DNA from: Streptomyces sp. AC1-42W
GTDB taxonomy: Bacteria > Actinomycetota > Actinomycetes > Streptomycetales > Streptomycetaceae
Direction of reading: 5' to 3'
Assembly (NCBI RefSeq): GCF_003248355.1
Contig: NZ_QKWY01000002.1
Coordinates: 1,798,001 to 1,862,000, forward strand
Length of the DNA: 64,000 nt
Shown: positions 34,181 to 42,660 of the stretch, piece after piece
Numbering within the stretch: position 1 is the stretch's first letter
Layout of the letters: every line of letters starts with the position of its first letter
Notes under the pieces: generated by a model
What the model was told of the DNA's origin: nothing
The model's database searches: none
What the model saw: only the letters and a program-made list of their open reading frames with translations
Program-made: the position numbers and the translations under genes

Positions 34181-35563
34181 TCAGACAGCGGAGGTTGCGC
34201 CGACCAGGGCGGGGCTCGCGGACGGGCCGACCGGCCGCGGGGGCGGCGGATCGGGGAACGCCGCGCGGCCCAGGGCGGTGCCGCGCAGGTCAGCAAGGCG
34301 CGGGACGGGCAGGAGGTTGAGCTCTTCGGTGGGGTGCAGCAGCCCACGGTCACAGGTCTCGGCCACCCACGCCGCGCACGAGGCGCGGGGAAAGGCGAGG
34401 TTGAGGCCGATCTCGCCCTTGGGTAGTACCCCGTTGAAAGGGACGGCGATCTCGTGGCTGTTCCAGTACGCGTACACGGATGTCGCCTTGGCCTGCTCGA
34501 ACACAGGGAAGAGCGCTGGGTAGCGGGGCAGTGTGCGCATCTCGCGGAAGACGAGCTGCCCGGCCAGGTACGGTGCCATGATGGTCAGGGTGTCGAAGTC
34601 GGCGCCGGCGTACCGGAAGGACACCGCGCCTGCGTCCCGGTCCGGGCCGAGCGCGGCGCAGGCGAACAGGTGCGGCAGGCGTCGGCGTACGTAGGTGTCG
34701 GCGCCCAGGGCGAGCGCGGGGTCGATCCGGTTTATCAGCTCGGTGAGTTGCGCGCGGTCGGGACTGAACAGGGCCAGGTCGAACAGGCGCCCCATCGTGG
34801 CGACGGCGGCGAACGCGAGTTCCTTGTAGAGATGGTTGTTCATCTCCCCTGCCAGCGCGAACGCCTTGGTCTCGGGGCTGGTGGAGTACAGCAGGAGGTA
34901 CTCCGACAGAACCTCGAAGTACAGGTAGCCCAGGAACGGCATGCGCGGGACGGCCTGAGCCAGCTGGTGGAAGAACGCAGTTGTGGAGGTGGTGCGCTGA
35001 CCGCAGGCGTCGGCGAGCAGCAGGTCCAGGAAGTCGGCCGCCTCGCGCACCTTGTCCACGGCGCTCTGCCGGAGGTGCTCGTCCTCGCCCTCGGCGAGGA
35101 ATCCGCGGTGGGCCAGGTAGGTGTCCAGGTGAATGCCGCCGAGGCGCAGGTAGTCCAGGCCCTTGGCCGGCGCGGGTGCCTCGGGGTGGACCTCGAACAC
35201 GAGGGTTCTAATGTCGGGTTTGGTCCGCAGCAGGTAGGAGCCGAGGTTGTGCGGGCGCAGGCCCTCGGCGGTGGTGGTCAGCGGGGCGCAGTACAGGGCG
35301 CCGACCAGGCAGCCGGCGGAGCCGTGGAGTTCGCCGGTGGCGCGGATGGCGTCCAGGTACGGGGTGGTGTGCATCAGGTGGACGGGCCGGCCGCTGGTGA
35401 GGGAGGCGAGCATCTGGTTGCCGGCGGGGGCCAGCAGGTGTCCGTTCGGGGTTCCGCGGTGAGCGGTGAACCAGTCGTCGGTGCTCTCGGCGAGCCCGGT
35501 CGGCCCAGGCAGGGCGGCGCGGGCGGAGTAGTCGGTGTGGACGGCGTCCCAGGCGGCGTGCAC
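34181..35563 (-). CDS. Unrecognised 460-residue protein of the sugar cluster
   Basis: No family recognised. Soluble by eye, no signal peptide. Features worth noting: HLMHTTPYLDAIRATGELHG with SAGCLVGALYCAP near the start, a His/Asp-rich segment (GGIHLDTYLAHRGFLAEGED), and an aromatic patch ending MAPYLAGQLVFREMRTLPRY. The 'RATGELHGSAGCLVG' region recalls ADP-ribosyltransferase-like folds but I cannot support that. It ends in a Pro-rich tail. It sits between the HD hydrolase and epimerase genes of the same operon (17 bp after the HD gene on the minus strand is a short gap), so it is probably a biosynthetic component. Confidence 0.75.
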   Translation of the reverse strand: MHAAWDAVHTDYSARAALPGPTGLAESTDDWFTAHRGTPNGHLLAPAGNQMLASLTSGRPVHLMHTTPYLDAIRATGELHGSAGCLVGALYCAPLTTTAEGLRPHNLGSYLLRTKPDIRTLVFEVHPEAPAPAKGLDYLRLGGIHLDTYLAHRGFLAEGEDEHLRQSAVDKVREAADFLDLLLADACGQRTTSTTAFFHQLAQAVPRMPFLGYLYFEVLSEYLLLYSTSPETKAFALAGEMNNHLYKELAFAAVATMGRLFDLALFSPDRAQLTELINRIDPALALGADTYVRRRLPHLFACAALGPDRDAGAVSFRYAGADFDTLTIMAPYLAGQLVFREMRTLPRYPALFPVFEQAKATSVYAYWNSHEIAVPFNGVLPKGEIGLNLAFPRASCAAWVAETCDRGLLHPTEELNLLPVPRLADLRGTALGRAAFPDPPPPRPVGPSASPALVGATSAV

Positions 35564-35584
35564 GAGGGTCGTCTCCCTTCTCTC

Positions 35585-36328
35585 TTAGCGGGCCAGGGTG
35601 GTCACGGCGTGGGTGAGCGCGTCGCGGTGTCCGACGCCGTGAAGGCGGGCGCGTTCGGAGTGGATGACCAGGCCGTGCGCGAACGGCAGCAGCCAGTCGG
35701 GGACCGTCACGCGCAGGTGGGTGAGGTCGGGCCACCAGCGCTTGAGCGGCAGGCGGTAGCGGTCCAGGCAGTCGGCGGCCTTGAGCAGGTCGGTCAGGTG
35801 CGGCGCCCGCTGGTAGGCAGTGCGCTGGGCGGGGCTGAAGGCGTCATAGGGCAGGTTGTGCGCGGCGATCGCTGCGGCCGCCTCCTCGCGCAGGGCCGCG
35901 GGAACGTCCTGGCCGAGAACGGCGAGAACATTCTCGGCGTTCTCGGTGAACCAGCCGGCCCCCCGGCAGCCGTGCCCGGGATCGGTCCGGTCGTCGTGGC
36001 GGCGGCAGTCGTGGATGGCAGCAGCGGTGCACAGCGCGGCGGTGTGCGGCCGGTCGAGGCCGTGGAAGCGGGCGAGGAGGAAGGCGAGGACGCCGGTGCG
36101 GGCGCAGTGGCTGATCCCGTGCAGGCCCTCGGCCTGCTCGCGGCGGGCAAACCATGCCGGGTCGGGGACCAGCACAGGGATGTCGCCAGCCACGAGCTGC
36201 GGGAGGTCGGCGGTCGGCGGAGGGCTCTCCGCGATCCAGTCAAGGGTGGCGGCGTCCATTCTCTGGCGATCTGGCAGCGTCCGGGCAACGGCCAAATCGC
36301 GCAGGGTAGACCCAGGTTGAGCGGGCAC
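35585..36328 (-). CDS. HD-domain hydrolase
   Basis: A 247-residue metal-dependent phosphohydrolase. The HD pattern is His74 (GISHCAR), His106-Asp107 (AAIHDCRRHDD), a downstream AAHNLPYDAF and Asp in LLKAADCLDRYR. HD enzymes hydrolyse phosphate esters or nucleotides. In this operon it could remove a phosphate from a sugar phosphate or nucleotide intermediate; that is inference. A start at 36259 (MDAATLDW) is also possible. Confidence 0.8.
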   Translation of the reverse strand: MPAQPGSTLRDLAVARTLPDRQRMDAATLDWIAESPPPTADLPQLVAGDIPVLVPDPAWFARREQAEGLHGISHCARTGVLAFLLARFHGLDRPHTAALCTAAAIHDCRRHDDRTDPGHGCRGAGWFTENAENVLAVLGQDVPAALREEAAAAIAAHNLPYDAFSPAQRTAYQRAPHLTDLLKAADCLDRYRLPLKRWWPDLTHLRVTVPDWLLPFAHGLVIHSERARLHGVGHRDALTHAVTTLAR

Positions 36329-36356
36329 AGCAACTCTCCCTTCAGGAACGGAACTG

Positions 36357-37361
36357 TCAGGCGGGGGCGAGTTCGCGGGCGGCCACCGAGGTGGTACGGC
36401 CGCTGGCCGCAGCCGTCAGCAGCGCCTCGGTCGCGGTCACGGCGTGCGCGCCCTCGGCCAGAGACACCAGGCCGCGGCGGCCGGTCCCGAGCAGGGCGTC
36501 GCGCATCAGCCGGTGTTCGATGGTGAACGGGGGCTCCTGCTCGGGCAGCGTGATCAGGCGTGCCTCGCCGCCCTGGACGCCCGGGAAGGAGTCGGCCGGG
36601 GCTGAGGAGGCGGTGTTGGGGTGGTGGATGAGGGTGCCCGCGACGGTGTCGGCGGTCAGGACCCCGGCTGCGGTGTGGACCTGGACCTGACGGTGTTTGA
36701 ACGGGGTGATCCAGTCGGCGTGGTGGTGGGCGAGGACCCCACCACGCAGGACCGTGGTGGCGGTGGCCGTGTCCTCGTTCGGGCCGGCCAGCGTGCGGGT
36801 GGCAGCGGTGACCGATTCGATCGGCGCCCCGGCGAGCCAGGAGACCAGGTCGACATCGTGGATTAGTAGGTCCAGGGCGACGCCGACGTCGAGGATTCGG
36901 CCGGAGTAGGGGCCCTGGCGCCGGGTTTCCAGCTGCCACAGCTCGCCGAAGTCTCCGCTGTGAAGAAGCCGGGCGAGTTCCGAGAGCGGTGCCTGGTGCC
37001 GTTCGGTGTGTCCAACGGCGGCGAAGGTCTCGGTGTGGGCAAAGGCGTCGTGGATGCGGCCGGCGGCCGCGCCGGTGGGCGCGAGCGGCTTCTCGATCAG
37101 CGCCGGCACGCCGGCCGACGCGAGGAGAAGGGCGTAGTGCTCGTGGGTCGCGCTCGGAGTGGCGATGACGCAGTAGTCCAGCTCCAGGCGCAGCATCTCC
37201 TCCACGTCGTTGTGCAGGGGGATGTCGGGGAAGGCGGTGTGCTTGGCGGGGTCGAGATCGCTGACGGCGACCAGGTCGATGCCGGGCAGGGCGGCCATGG
37301 TGCGGGCGTGAACGGTACCCGCCCAGCCCAGGCCCACCACACCGGCACGCAGCTTCGTCAC
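36357..37361 (-). CDS. Gfo/Idh/MocA-family oxidoreductase
   Basis: A 334-residue NAD(P)-dependent sugar oxidoreductase. Rossmann motif GLGWAG at 10-15 and the catalytic-lysine motif EKP at 90-92 are intact. The GTG at 37361 follows AAGGAG by 6 bases; the frame continues upstream without homology. Related enzymes oxidise a sugar C3 hydroxyl to a ketone before a DegT-type aminotransferase acts (for example NtdC/NtdA in kanosamine biosynthesis and WlbA/WlbE in UDP-aminosugar routes). Confidence 0.9.
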   Translation of the reverse strand: MTKLRAGVVGLGWAGTVHARTMAALPGIDLVAVSDLDPAKHTAFPDIPLHNDVEEMLRLELDYCVIATPSATHEHYALLLASAGVPALIEKPLAPTGAAAGRIHDAFAHTETFAAVGHTERHQAPLSELARLLHSGDFGELWQLETRRQGPYSGRILDVGVALDLLIHDVDLVSWLAGAPIESVTAATRTLAGPNEDTATATTVLRGGVLAHHHADWITPFKHRQVQVHTAAGVLTADTVAGTLIHHPNTASSAPADSFPGVQGGEARLITLPEQEPPFTIEHRLMRDALLGTGRRGLVSLAEGAHAVTATEALLTAAASGRTTSVAARELAPA

Positions 37362-37390
37362 GGGGCTCTCCTTCAGATCCGAGGGACAGG

Positions 37391-38464
37391 TCACCGGGGG
37401 GCGGGGGCGCTCCAGGCGGCGATGCGGCTGGTGCTGGTCTCGGTGCGCATCCAATCGGGGACGGCGTTGGGGGTGGTGCGCACCCAGTCGACATAGCCGT
37501 CGATGCCGTCCGCGACGCCGATGACCGGCTGCCAGTTCAGGACCGTGCGCATGCGGGTGGTGTCGGCGCAGGCGCCGAGCGGGTCCTGGGCGACACGGGG
37601 GGCGTCCACGATCTGGGCGCCGGGGAAGTGCCCGGCCACGTGCTCGGCGACCTCGCGGACAGCGGTCTGGGCGCCGGTGCCGAGGTTGAGGGTCTGCCCG
37701 GATGCCGCAGGCGCGGTGAGGCAGATGCGCAGAGCGTCAGCGACGTCGTCGCGGTGGATGAAGTCGCGGACCTGACGGCCGCCGTTGTTGAGCAGCAGTT
37801 GCTGGTTCAATGCGGCGTACATGGTGAACTGCGCCACCACCCACGAGGCGGCGCCCGGCTTCGGAACCTGGCCGGGCCCGTAGACGGAGAACGGTCGCAG
37901 GATCGTGTAGTCCCGCTCGGCCAAGTCCAGCAGGTGCCGGGTGTGTCCCTCGGCCCAGAGTTTGCTGTTGGCGTAGATGTTCAGGGGGTTGAGTGGCTGG
38001 TCCTCGGTGAAGTAGCCGGCCTGTTCGCCGCACGGAGCGTGAGGGTCGCCGTGGCCGTAGACCTGGGCGGTGGAGAGCAGGACGAAGCGGTGCACGTTGG
38101 GTGCGGCAGCCACCGCGCGCAGCAGGGTGTCGGTGCCCGTCAGGTTGGAGCGGACGGCCTTGTGCGGGTCGGTGGTGCAGCCGTGGACGGAGGAGTGGGC
38201 GGCAGCGTGGACGACGTAGTCGGCTTCGGCGACCATACGGCGTACCAGCGGCTCGTCGTTGATGTCGCCGACGGTCAGGTCCGGGTCGGTGGGGTCGGTG
38301 CCCAGCAGGGTCAGGGTCGTGGGCCCGTAGGCGCTCAGGTCGTCGAGGAGGGCCGGGCGCGCGCCGGCTCGGGTCAGGGTGGTGCGCAGCGCGGTGCCGA
38401 TGAACCCGGCGCCGCCGGTGATCAGGACGCGGGCACCGGTCAGGTCGTTCGTCTGGGAAGGCAC
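37391..38464 (-). CDS. NAD-dependent epimerase/dehydratase, second
   Basis: A 357-residue extended SDR with GGAGFIG at 17-23, a Ser-Thr active-site segment (LLSTAQVYG) and Tyr164-x3-Lys168 (YANSK). NNGGRQVRDFIHRDDVADAL is typical of UDP-glucose-4-epimerase-like and dTDP-glucose-4,6-dehydratase-like enzymes. It ends 29 bases before the Gfo/Idh start. It is clearly different in sequence from the SDR at 33093, so the cluster has two distinct sugar-modifying steps. Confidence 0.9.
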   Translation of the reverse strand: MPSQTNDLTGARVLITGGAGFIGTALRTTLTRAGARPALLDDLSAYGPTTLTLLGTDPTDPDLTVGDINDEPLVRRMVAEADYVVHAAAHSSVHGCTTDPHKAVRSNLTGTDTLLRAVAAAPNVHRFVLLSTAQVYGHGDPHAPCGEQAGYFTEDQPLNPLNIYANSKLWAEGHTRHLLDLAERDYTILRPFSVYGPGQVPKPGAASWVVAQFTMYAALNQQLLLNNGGRQVRDFIHRDDVADALRICLTAPAASGQTLNLGTGAQTAVREVAEHVAGHFPGAQIVDAPRVAQDPLGACADTTRMRTVLNWQPVIGVADGIDGYVDWVRTTPNAVPDWMRTETSTSRIAAWSAPAPR

Positions 38465-38492
38465 GGGGGTCTCCTCGTGGCGGTGGAGAGGG

Positions 38493-39410
38493 TCAGGAGC
38501 AGATGAAGTGGCCGGTGTACTTGGTCAGGGCGAAGTAGCCGGTCGCGTCGACGGCGGCTTGGACGTGGGCGTGCACGCGGTCTTCGAGCTCGGTGAAGAA
38601 CGCCGGCGGCAGCCCTTCGCCTGGCTTGGAACCGGCGCAACAGTGGTTGCAGCTGCGGTAGAAGGCCATGAAGTGCTCGGCCTTGCCGAACTGGAGCTGG
38701 TCCTGCCAGTCCACGCGCTCGACGGACGTGAAGTGGCCGGCGAGCTGGTCGGCGCCGTTGCTCAGGGAAATCCGCGCTTTCGGTGTGGCCCGGAACAGCT
38801 GCTGGGTGGCGTTCATCTCGCGAAGCGCAGCGAAGTGGACGTTCCACATCTCGACCATGGAGTCGTTGCGGTCGGTGGCGAGCACGAACCGGCCCCCAGG
38901 GCGGAGGACCCGGTGTACCTCGGCGAAGCAGGCGTCCAGGTCGGTGAGGTAGTGCGCCATGTAGACGGCCATGACCCGGTCGAAGCTGTCGGTGGCGAAG
39001 GCACCCAGGTCGTCCGCGCTGCCCTCGACGAACTCGCACGGGGTGGTCACGCCATCCAGTCGCTGCCGGGCGGCCTCCAGGGCGGCTGGCGCGATGTCGA
39101 AGGCGGTGAGGTGGCCGGCGGCCAGGTAGGGGCGGATCCGGGCCAGCATCTCACCGTTGCCGCAGCCCAGGTCCAGCAGTTCCTCAGTACCGCGCAGGTC
39201 CAGGGCCCTGAGCAAGTGGTCGTGCAGGGCAATCGGATTGGTGCGGAACCGGTCGTGGGCCAGCTGCTTGGCGTCGAGCTTGCTGGTGTCGGTGAAGTAT
39301 CTGTCGCGGGCGTCCTCGGCCCGCAGTTCGAAGTGTTGCTCGGGGATGATCTTCAGAGCCAGAGCGTCCAGTTCCGGGGTGCTGAAGTCCAGGGTCTCGG
39401 TGAACGACAA
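38493..39410 (-). CDS. Class I SAM-dependent methyltransferase
   Basis: A 305-residue methyltransferase. Motif I LLDLGCGNGEM (78-88), acidic residue at the end of beta-2 (TAFDIAPAALEAAR), and LRPGGRFVLATDRND post-motif. A cysteine group RSCNHCCAG near residue 250 is unusual and may bind a metal. It is the first gene of the minus-strand sugar operon and could N-, O- or C-methylate the product. Confidence 0.9.
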   Translation of the reverse strand: MSFTETLDFSTPELDALALKIIPEQHFELRAEDARDRYFTDTSKLDAKQLAHDRFRTNPIALHDHLLRALDLRGTEELLDLGCGNGEMLARIRPYLAAGHLTAFDIAPAALEAARQRLDGVTTPCEFVEGSADDLGAFATDSFDRVMAVYMAHYLTDLDACFAEVHRVLRPGGRFVLATDRNDSMVEMWNVHFAALREMNATQQLFRATPKARISLSNGADQLAGHFTSVERVDWQDQLQFGKAEHFMAFYRSCNHCCAGSKPGEGLPPAFFTELEDRVHAHVQAAVDATGYFALTKYTGHFICS

Positions 39411-39436
39411 GACGGTGCTCCGATCGTGGCCGTCCG

Positions 39437-39450
39437 GGGCGTCGACGCCC
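39437..39450. promoter_or_regulatory. 14-bp palindrome in the divergent promoter of the sugar cluster
   Basis: GGGCGTCGACGCCC is perfect and lies 27 bases upstream of the methyltransferase start, within the 240-bp gap to the divergent regulator gene. Likely an operator for that regulator or for autoregulation. Confidence 0.4.
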
Positions 39451-39650
39451 GGTGGCAGATCCGCTGCCGCGACCTCGGGCTGACCTCACCCTGGCTTCCG
39501 CCCGGCCACGGGTGGAAGGCCGTTCGGCGGTGCTGTTGGGGTGCGGTGAGGAGCACTATCGGAGCACCGTTTGACGCTCTTCCGCGCCGAGGTCCGGGCC
39601 GCTAGCGTCGCCCGGATATCCACCCGCGCGTGGCTTTTGCAGGAGGAACA

Positions 39651-40979
39651 GTGAAGATCCACCGGTTAGTCATCGCACGTCAGGCACGAAACATGAACCG
39701 TCCTGATCTCGCCCGCGCACTGCGCAGACTGAGTGTCGAGCGCAAACGCCCTCTGGGAACCGCCCCATCCGGCGTCCTACGCTGGGAGGACGGCCGCGAG
39801 CCGGAGGTGGAGACGCAGAGACTGCTGGCCGAGCTGTTCGACATCGACCCGCACCTCGTCGACGCCCATCCCTGGCCCCTGTGGCTCGAGTTCGACCCGC
39901 TTCAGCAGTACAGCGACTTCCCCTGGACCCCGCACGGCGCGCTGGACGCGCTCAGAGACTCAGTCGGGAGCGACATGCATCGCCGGTCCTTCATCTTCGG
40001 TTCGTCGGCCCTGACTGCCGGCCTGTTCTCCTGGCTCACTGCCGACCCGGCAGCCGCAGGCGAGATCACCAGCGGCAAGCGCATCGGCGAGGCCGCCGTC
40101 ACCCACATCGAGCGCAAGGTCCGCGCGCTGCGCCGCACCGACGACGAGGACGGTGGCGGCACCCTGATCCATGAGACTGCGGCGGCCAACGACATGGTCG
40201 CCGACCTGCTGACCCACCGCAGCTACTCCTTGGACCACGGCCGGCGCCTCTACGCCGCAGCGGCCGACCTGGAACGCATGCGCGCCTGGGCCATCTTCGA
40301 CATCCACGGCACCTGCGACGACCGGATCTTCAAGTCCGCCCTGCACTCCGCGCACAGCGCCGACGACCAGGCCCTGGGAGCCCACATCCTCACCTTCTGG
40401 ACCGCCGCCGCCTACAACTGCGATCGCCCCGTCGAGGCCGAGTCGATCGCCAGCGCGGCCCTGAGCACCGTACGCGGCAAGGCATCCCCGCGGGTGCAGG
40501 CCCTCGTCCACGCCCGCCGCGCCCGCGCCCGCTCGCACCTCGGGGACGAACGCTGCTGGTCCGACCTCGATCAGGCCGAGAGCCATCTCCACCGCGCGGA
40601 GCAGCACCCCGACGAGCACGAGCCCGAGTGGGCATACTGGATGGACCGCGCCGAACTCCAGGGCTCGCGCGCCTCCACCCAGCTTGCCATGGGGCGTCCG
40701 GGCGACGCGGAAGCCACCTTTGCAGCGGCCGCCCGCGCCTTCGACGGCGGCGCGGTGCGCACCCACGCTCTCTACCTCACCCGCATGGCCGGAGCGCAGT
40801 GGCTCCAGGGACATCACGAGCAGGCGTGCGGCACCGCGCACCAGGCCCTGGACCTCACCGACCAGATCAGTTCGCAGCGCACCGTCGGCCCTCTCCAGGA
40901 CCTCGTCGCCACCATGGCCTCGCACAAGGCACTGCCTGCCGTACGGGACGTTCGCGAACGGGTCGCCGCTGTCCGCTGA
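39651..40979 (+). CDS. HTH regulator with TPR-like region, divergent from the sugar operon
   Basis: A 442-residue protein. The first ~65 residues form an XRE-like DNA-binding region (IARQARNMNRPDLARALRRL). A HRRSFIFGSSALTAGLFSWL segment follows, and the C-terminal ~300 residues are TPR-like helices (HARRARARSHLGDERCW, YLTRMAGAQWLQGHHEQAC). Streptomyces has many such 'XRE plus TPR' regulators, often near secondary-metabolite genes. GTG 39651 is fixed by AGGAGG at 39641-39646. Presumably controls the adjacent operon. Confidence 0.75.
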   Translation: MKIHRLVIARQARNMNRPDLARALRRLSVERKRPLGTAPSGVLRWEDGREPEVETQRLLAELFDIDPHLVDAHPWPLWLEFDPLQQYSDFPWTPHGALDALRDSVGSDMHRRSFIFGSSALTAGLFSWLTADPAAAGEITSGKRIGEAAVTHIERKVRALRRTDDEDGGGTLIHETAAANDMVADLLTHRSYSLDHGRRLYAAAADLERMRAWAIFDIHGTCDDRIFKSALHSAHSADDQALGAHILTFWTAAAYNCDRPVEAESIASAALSTVRGKASPRVQALVHARRARARSHLGDERCWSDLDQAESHLHRAEQHPDEHEPEWAYWMDRAELQGSRASTQLAMGRPGDAEATFAAAARAFDGGAVRTHALYLTRMAGAQWLQGHHEQACGTAHQALDLTDQISSQRTVGPLQDLVATMASHKALPAVRDVRERVAAVR

Positions 40980-40985
40980 CGCACA

Positions 40986-41000
40986 CCGCCCCCAGGGCGG
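40986..41000. terminator. Hairpin between convergent genes
   Basis: CCGCCC and GGGCGG form a 6-bp stem with a 3-base loop, 7 bases after the regulator stop and 12 before the glycosyltransferase stop. Confidence 0.5.
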
Positions 41001-41011
41001 CGCCGGGCAGG

Positions 41012-41899
41012 TCAGACGATCGGTGGGCGGCCGGCGCGCGTCAGTCGCCACACTGTGCGCCACGACATTGCCCGACGCTCTCCCGCGCCCCCGCGTAGTC
41101 CCTCGGCGAACCCCCGGAACCAAACCCCGAGGTTCCCCGAGGACCGGAACCGCCAGATGCTGATCACGGCCCAGGCAGTCAGGTAGACAGGGATGAGCGG
41201 AGCGGGCAGGCGGCGGCGCGCGACCCACACCCGGTTGCGGGCCACCATCCGGTAGAACGGCTTGTGCCGGGCGGGGTTCGTTGCTGGGTGGTGCACCTCG
41301 ATGTCCCCGGCATACCAGCCGACCTTCCCGAGGTCCCACAGGCGCCACGAGAGGTCGATGCCCTCGTGGAAGAGGAAGAAGTGCCCAGGCCAGCCGCCCA
41401 CCTTCTCGTAGTCCGTGCGGCGCACGAGGACGATGCCCTCAGCCATGACGGTGACGACTCCCGAGCGCCGGGCGTCGCCGGACCGGAGCCGTGGAACCCA
41501 CCGTCCCAGCGTCATCCCGGTGGCGGGGTCGGCGATGCGGGGCTGGACGTAGGCGGCCTGCGGGTGCCGGTCGAACTCGGCGATCAGCCGAGTGACGGTG
41601 TCGGGGGCCGGCAGGACCGCGTCGTTGTCGAAGAACAGCACGAACTCGGCACCGTGCGCAGCCAGGGCGTCCGCTCCGACGTTACGACCTTCCGGAATAC
41701 CGGTGTTCTCAGCAAGTGTGACGCCTTGCATTCCGTCGGGGATGTAGTCGGGTTCCACACCGTTCCCGACGATCACGACACGGAGGTCCACGTCCTCCTG
41801 GGCCAGGACAGAGGACATCGCCGTGCGGAACTCTTTGTCGCGATCGTTCATGGTGAGCACGACGACATCAACCGTGCGCTTGGGCGCTTCCCTGCTCAC
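41012..41899 (-). CDS. Glycosyltransferase family 2
   Basis: A 295-residue GT-A enzyme. It begins VDVVVLTMNDRDKEFRTAMS, has the metal-binding FFDNDAV (DND at 91-93) and a typical acceptor-side motif FLFHEGIDLSWRLW. A hydrophobic patch (IPVYLTAWAVISIWRF) near the C-terminus suggests membrane association. The nucleotide-sugar-modifying operon nearby may supply its donor, but it is separated from that operon by the regulator gene. Confidence 0.85.
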   Translation of the reverse strand: MSREAPKRTVDVVVLTMNDRDKEFRTAMSSVLAQEDVDLRVVIVGNGVEPDYIPDGMQGVTLAENTGIPEGRNVGADALAAHGAEFVLFFDNDAVLPAPDTVTRLIAEFDRHPQAAYVQPRIADPATGMTLGRWVPRLRSGDARRSGVVTVMAEGIVLVRRTDYEKVGGWPGHFFLFHEGIDLSWRLWDLGKVGWYAGDIEVHHPATNPARHKPFYRMVARNRVWVARRRLPAPLIPVYLTAWAVISIWRFRSSGNLGVWFRGFAEGLRGGAGERRAMSWRTVWRLTRAGRPPIV

Positions 41900-42219
41900 T
41901 GGACCTGTCCTTCGTTCACTGGGCCTGCGACGCCGTTTCCGCGAGGGCCCTCGTTGCTATCGAGGCGCACAAGGTGGTCTCGCAGCTTGTCCTGACTGCA
42001 CGGCCCAGCGCAGCGTAGCGCCCAGAGCGCCTGCGGAAGAACTCGGCAGGTTGGCCACATGACGCGACTGCGAACTTCAGCTGAACGTGCCACTCGACGG
42101 TAATTCCCGAGGGGGAGGCCAGGCTCGTGGGGGTGCTTCGCTGGCCAGTCGCTTGGGGGTGATGGCCAGCCGCAGCTGCCGGTCCGCCGCGAGGACGTCG
42201 CGGGCTCCCAGGCTCGCCC

Positions 42220-42660
42220 TGCACGAGCGGGTCGAACTGTGTACGGGGGAGTTCACGAACGGCCGCGAGCGCCACGGCGTACGGCTCAGCACGTGCGGTA
42301 TCTCGGCCGCGTCCTTCGGGAGCTGCCGTTGCCAGGTGCCGGCCTGCCCCTGGAGCCGGGGAAGACGCTCTGGTGCGGGCACGGCAAGGCGGCGGCTGCT
42401 CTGTCCGGCGATCGCGCCGCAGCCTGCGGAGTCAAGACCTCGGCCAGGGTGCCGCCGTGCTCACCGACGGCCCTCTTCCCGTTCGGTACGGACGCCGTCG
42501 GCAAGGGCGTGCTCACCTATTCGCCCGGCGCCTGCTGGACGAGAAGAGGACAGAGGGCGGCAGATTTTGGGAGTTCGACGCCATTGACCTCGGTCTCGGC
42601 AGCGAGGAACTGGTGGTTGAGGTCGCCGAAACCGTCCACTTCTGGGACTGGCTTGCATAG
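42220..42660 (+). pseudogene. Frameshifted remnant of an unrecognised gene
   Basis: Two plus-strand frames look coding in succession: HVRYLGRVLRELPLPGAG then, after a shift near 42,400-42,450, VLTDGPLPVRYGRRRQGRAH and FWEFDAIDLGLGSEELVVEV up to the stop at 42660. No family recognised. The 3' end lies antisense to the end of the next gene. The upstream gap 41900-42219 has nothing I can support. Confidence 0.35.
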
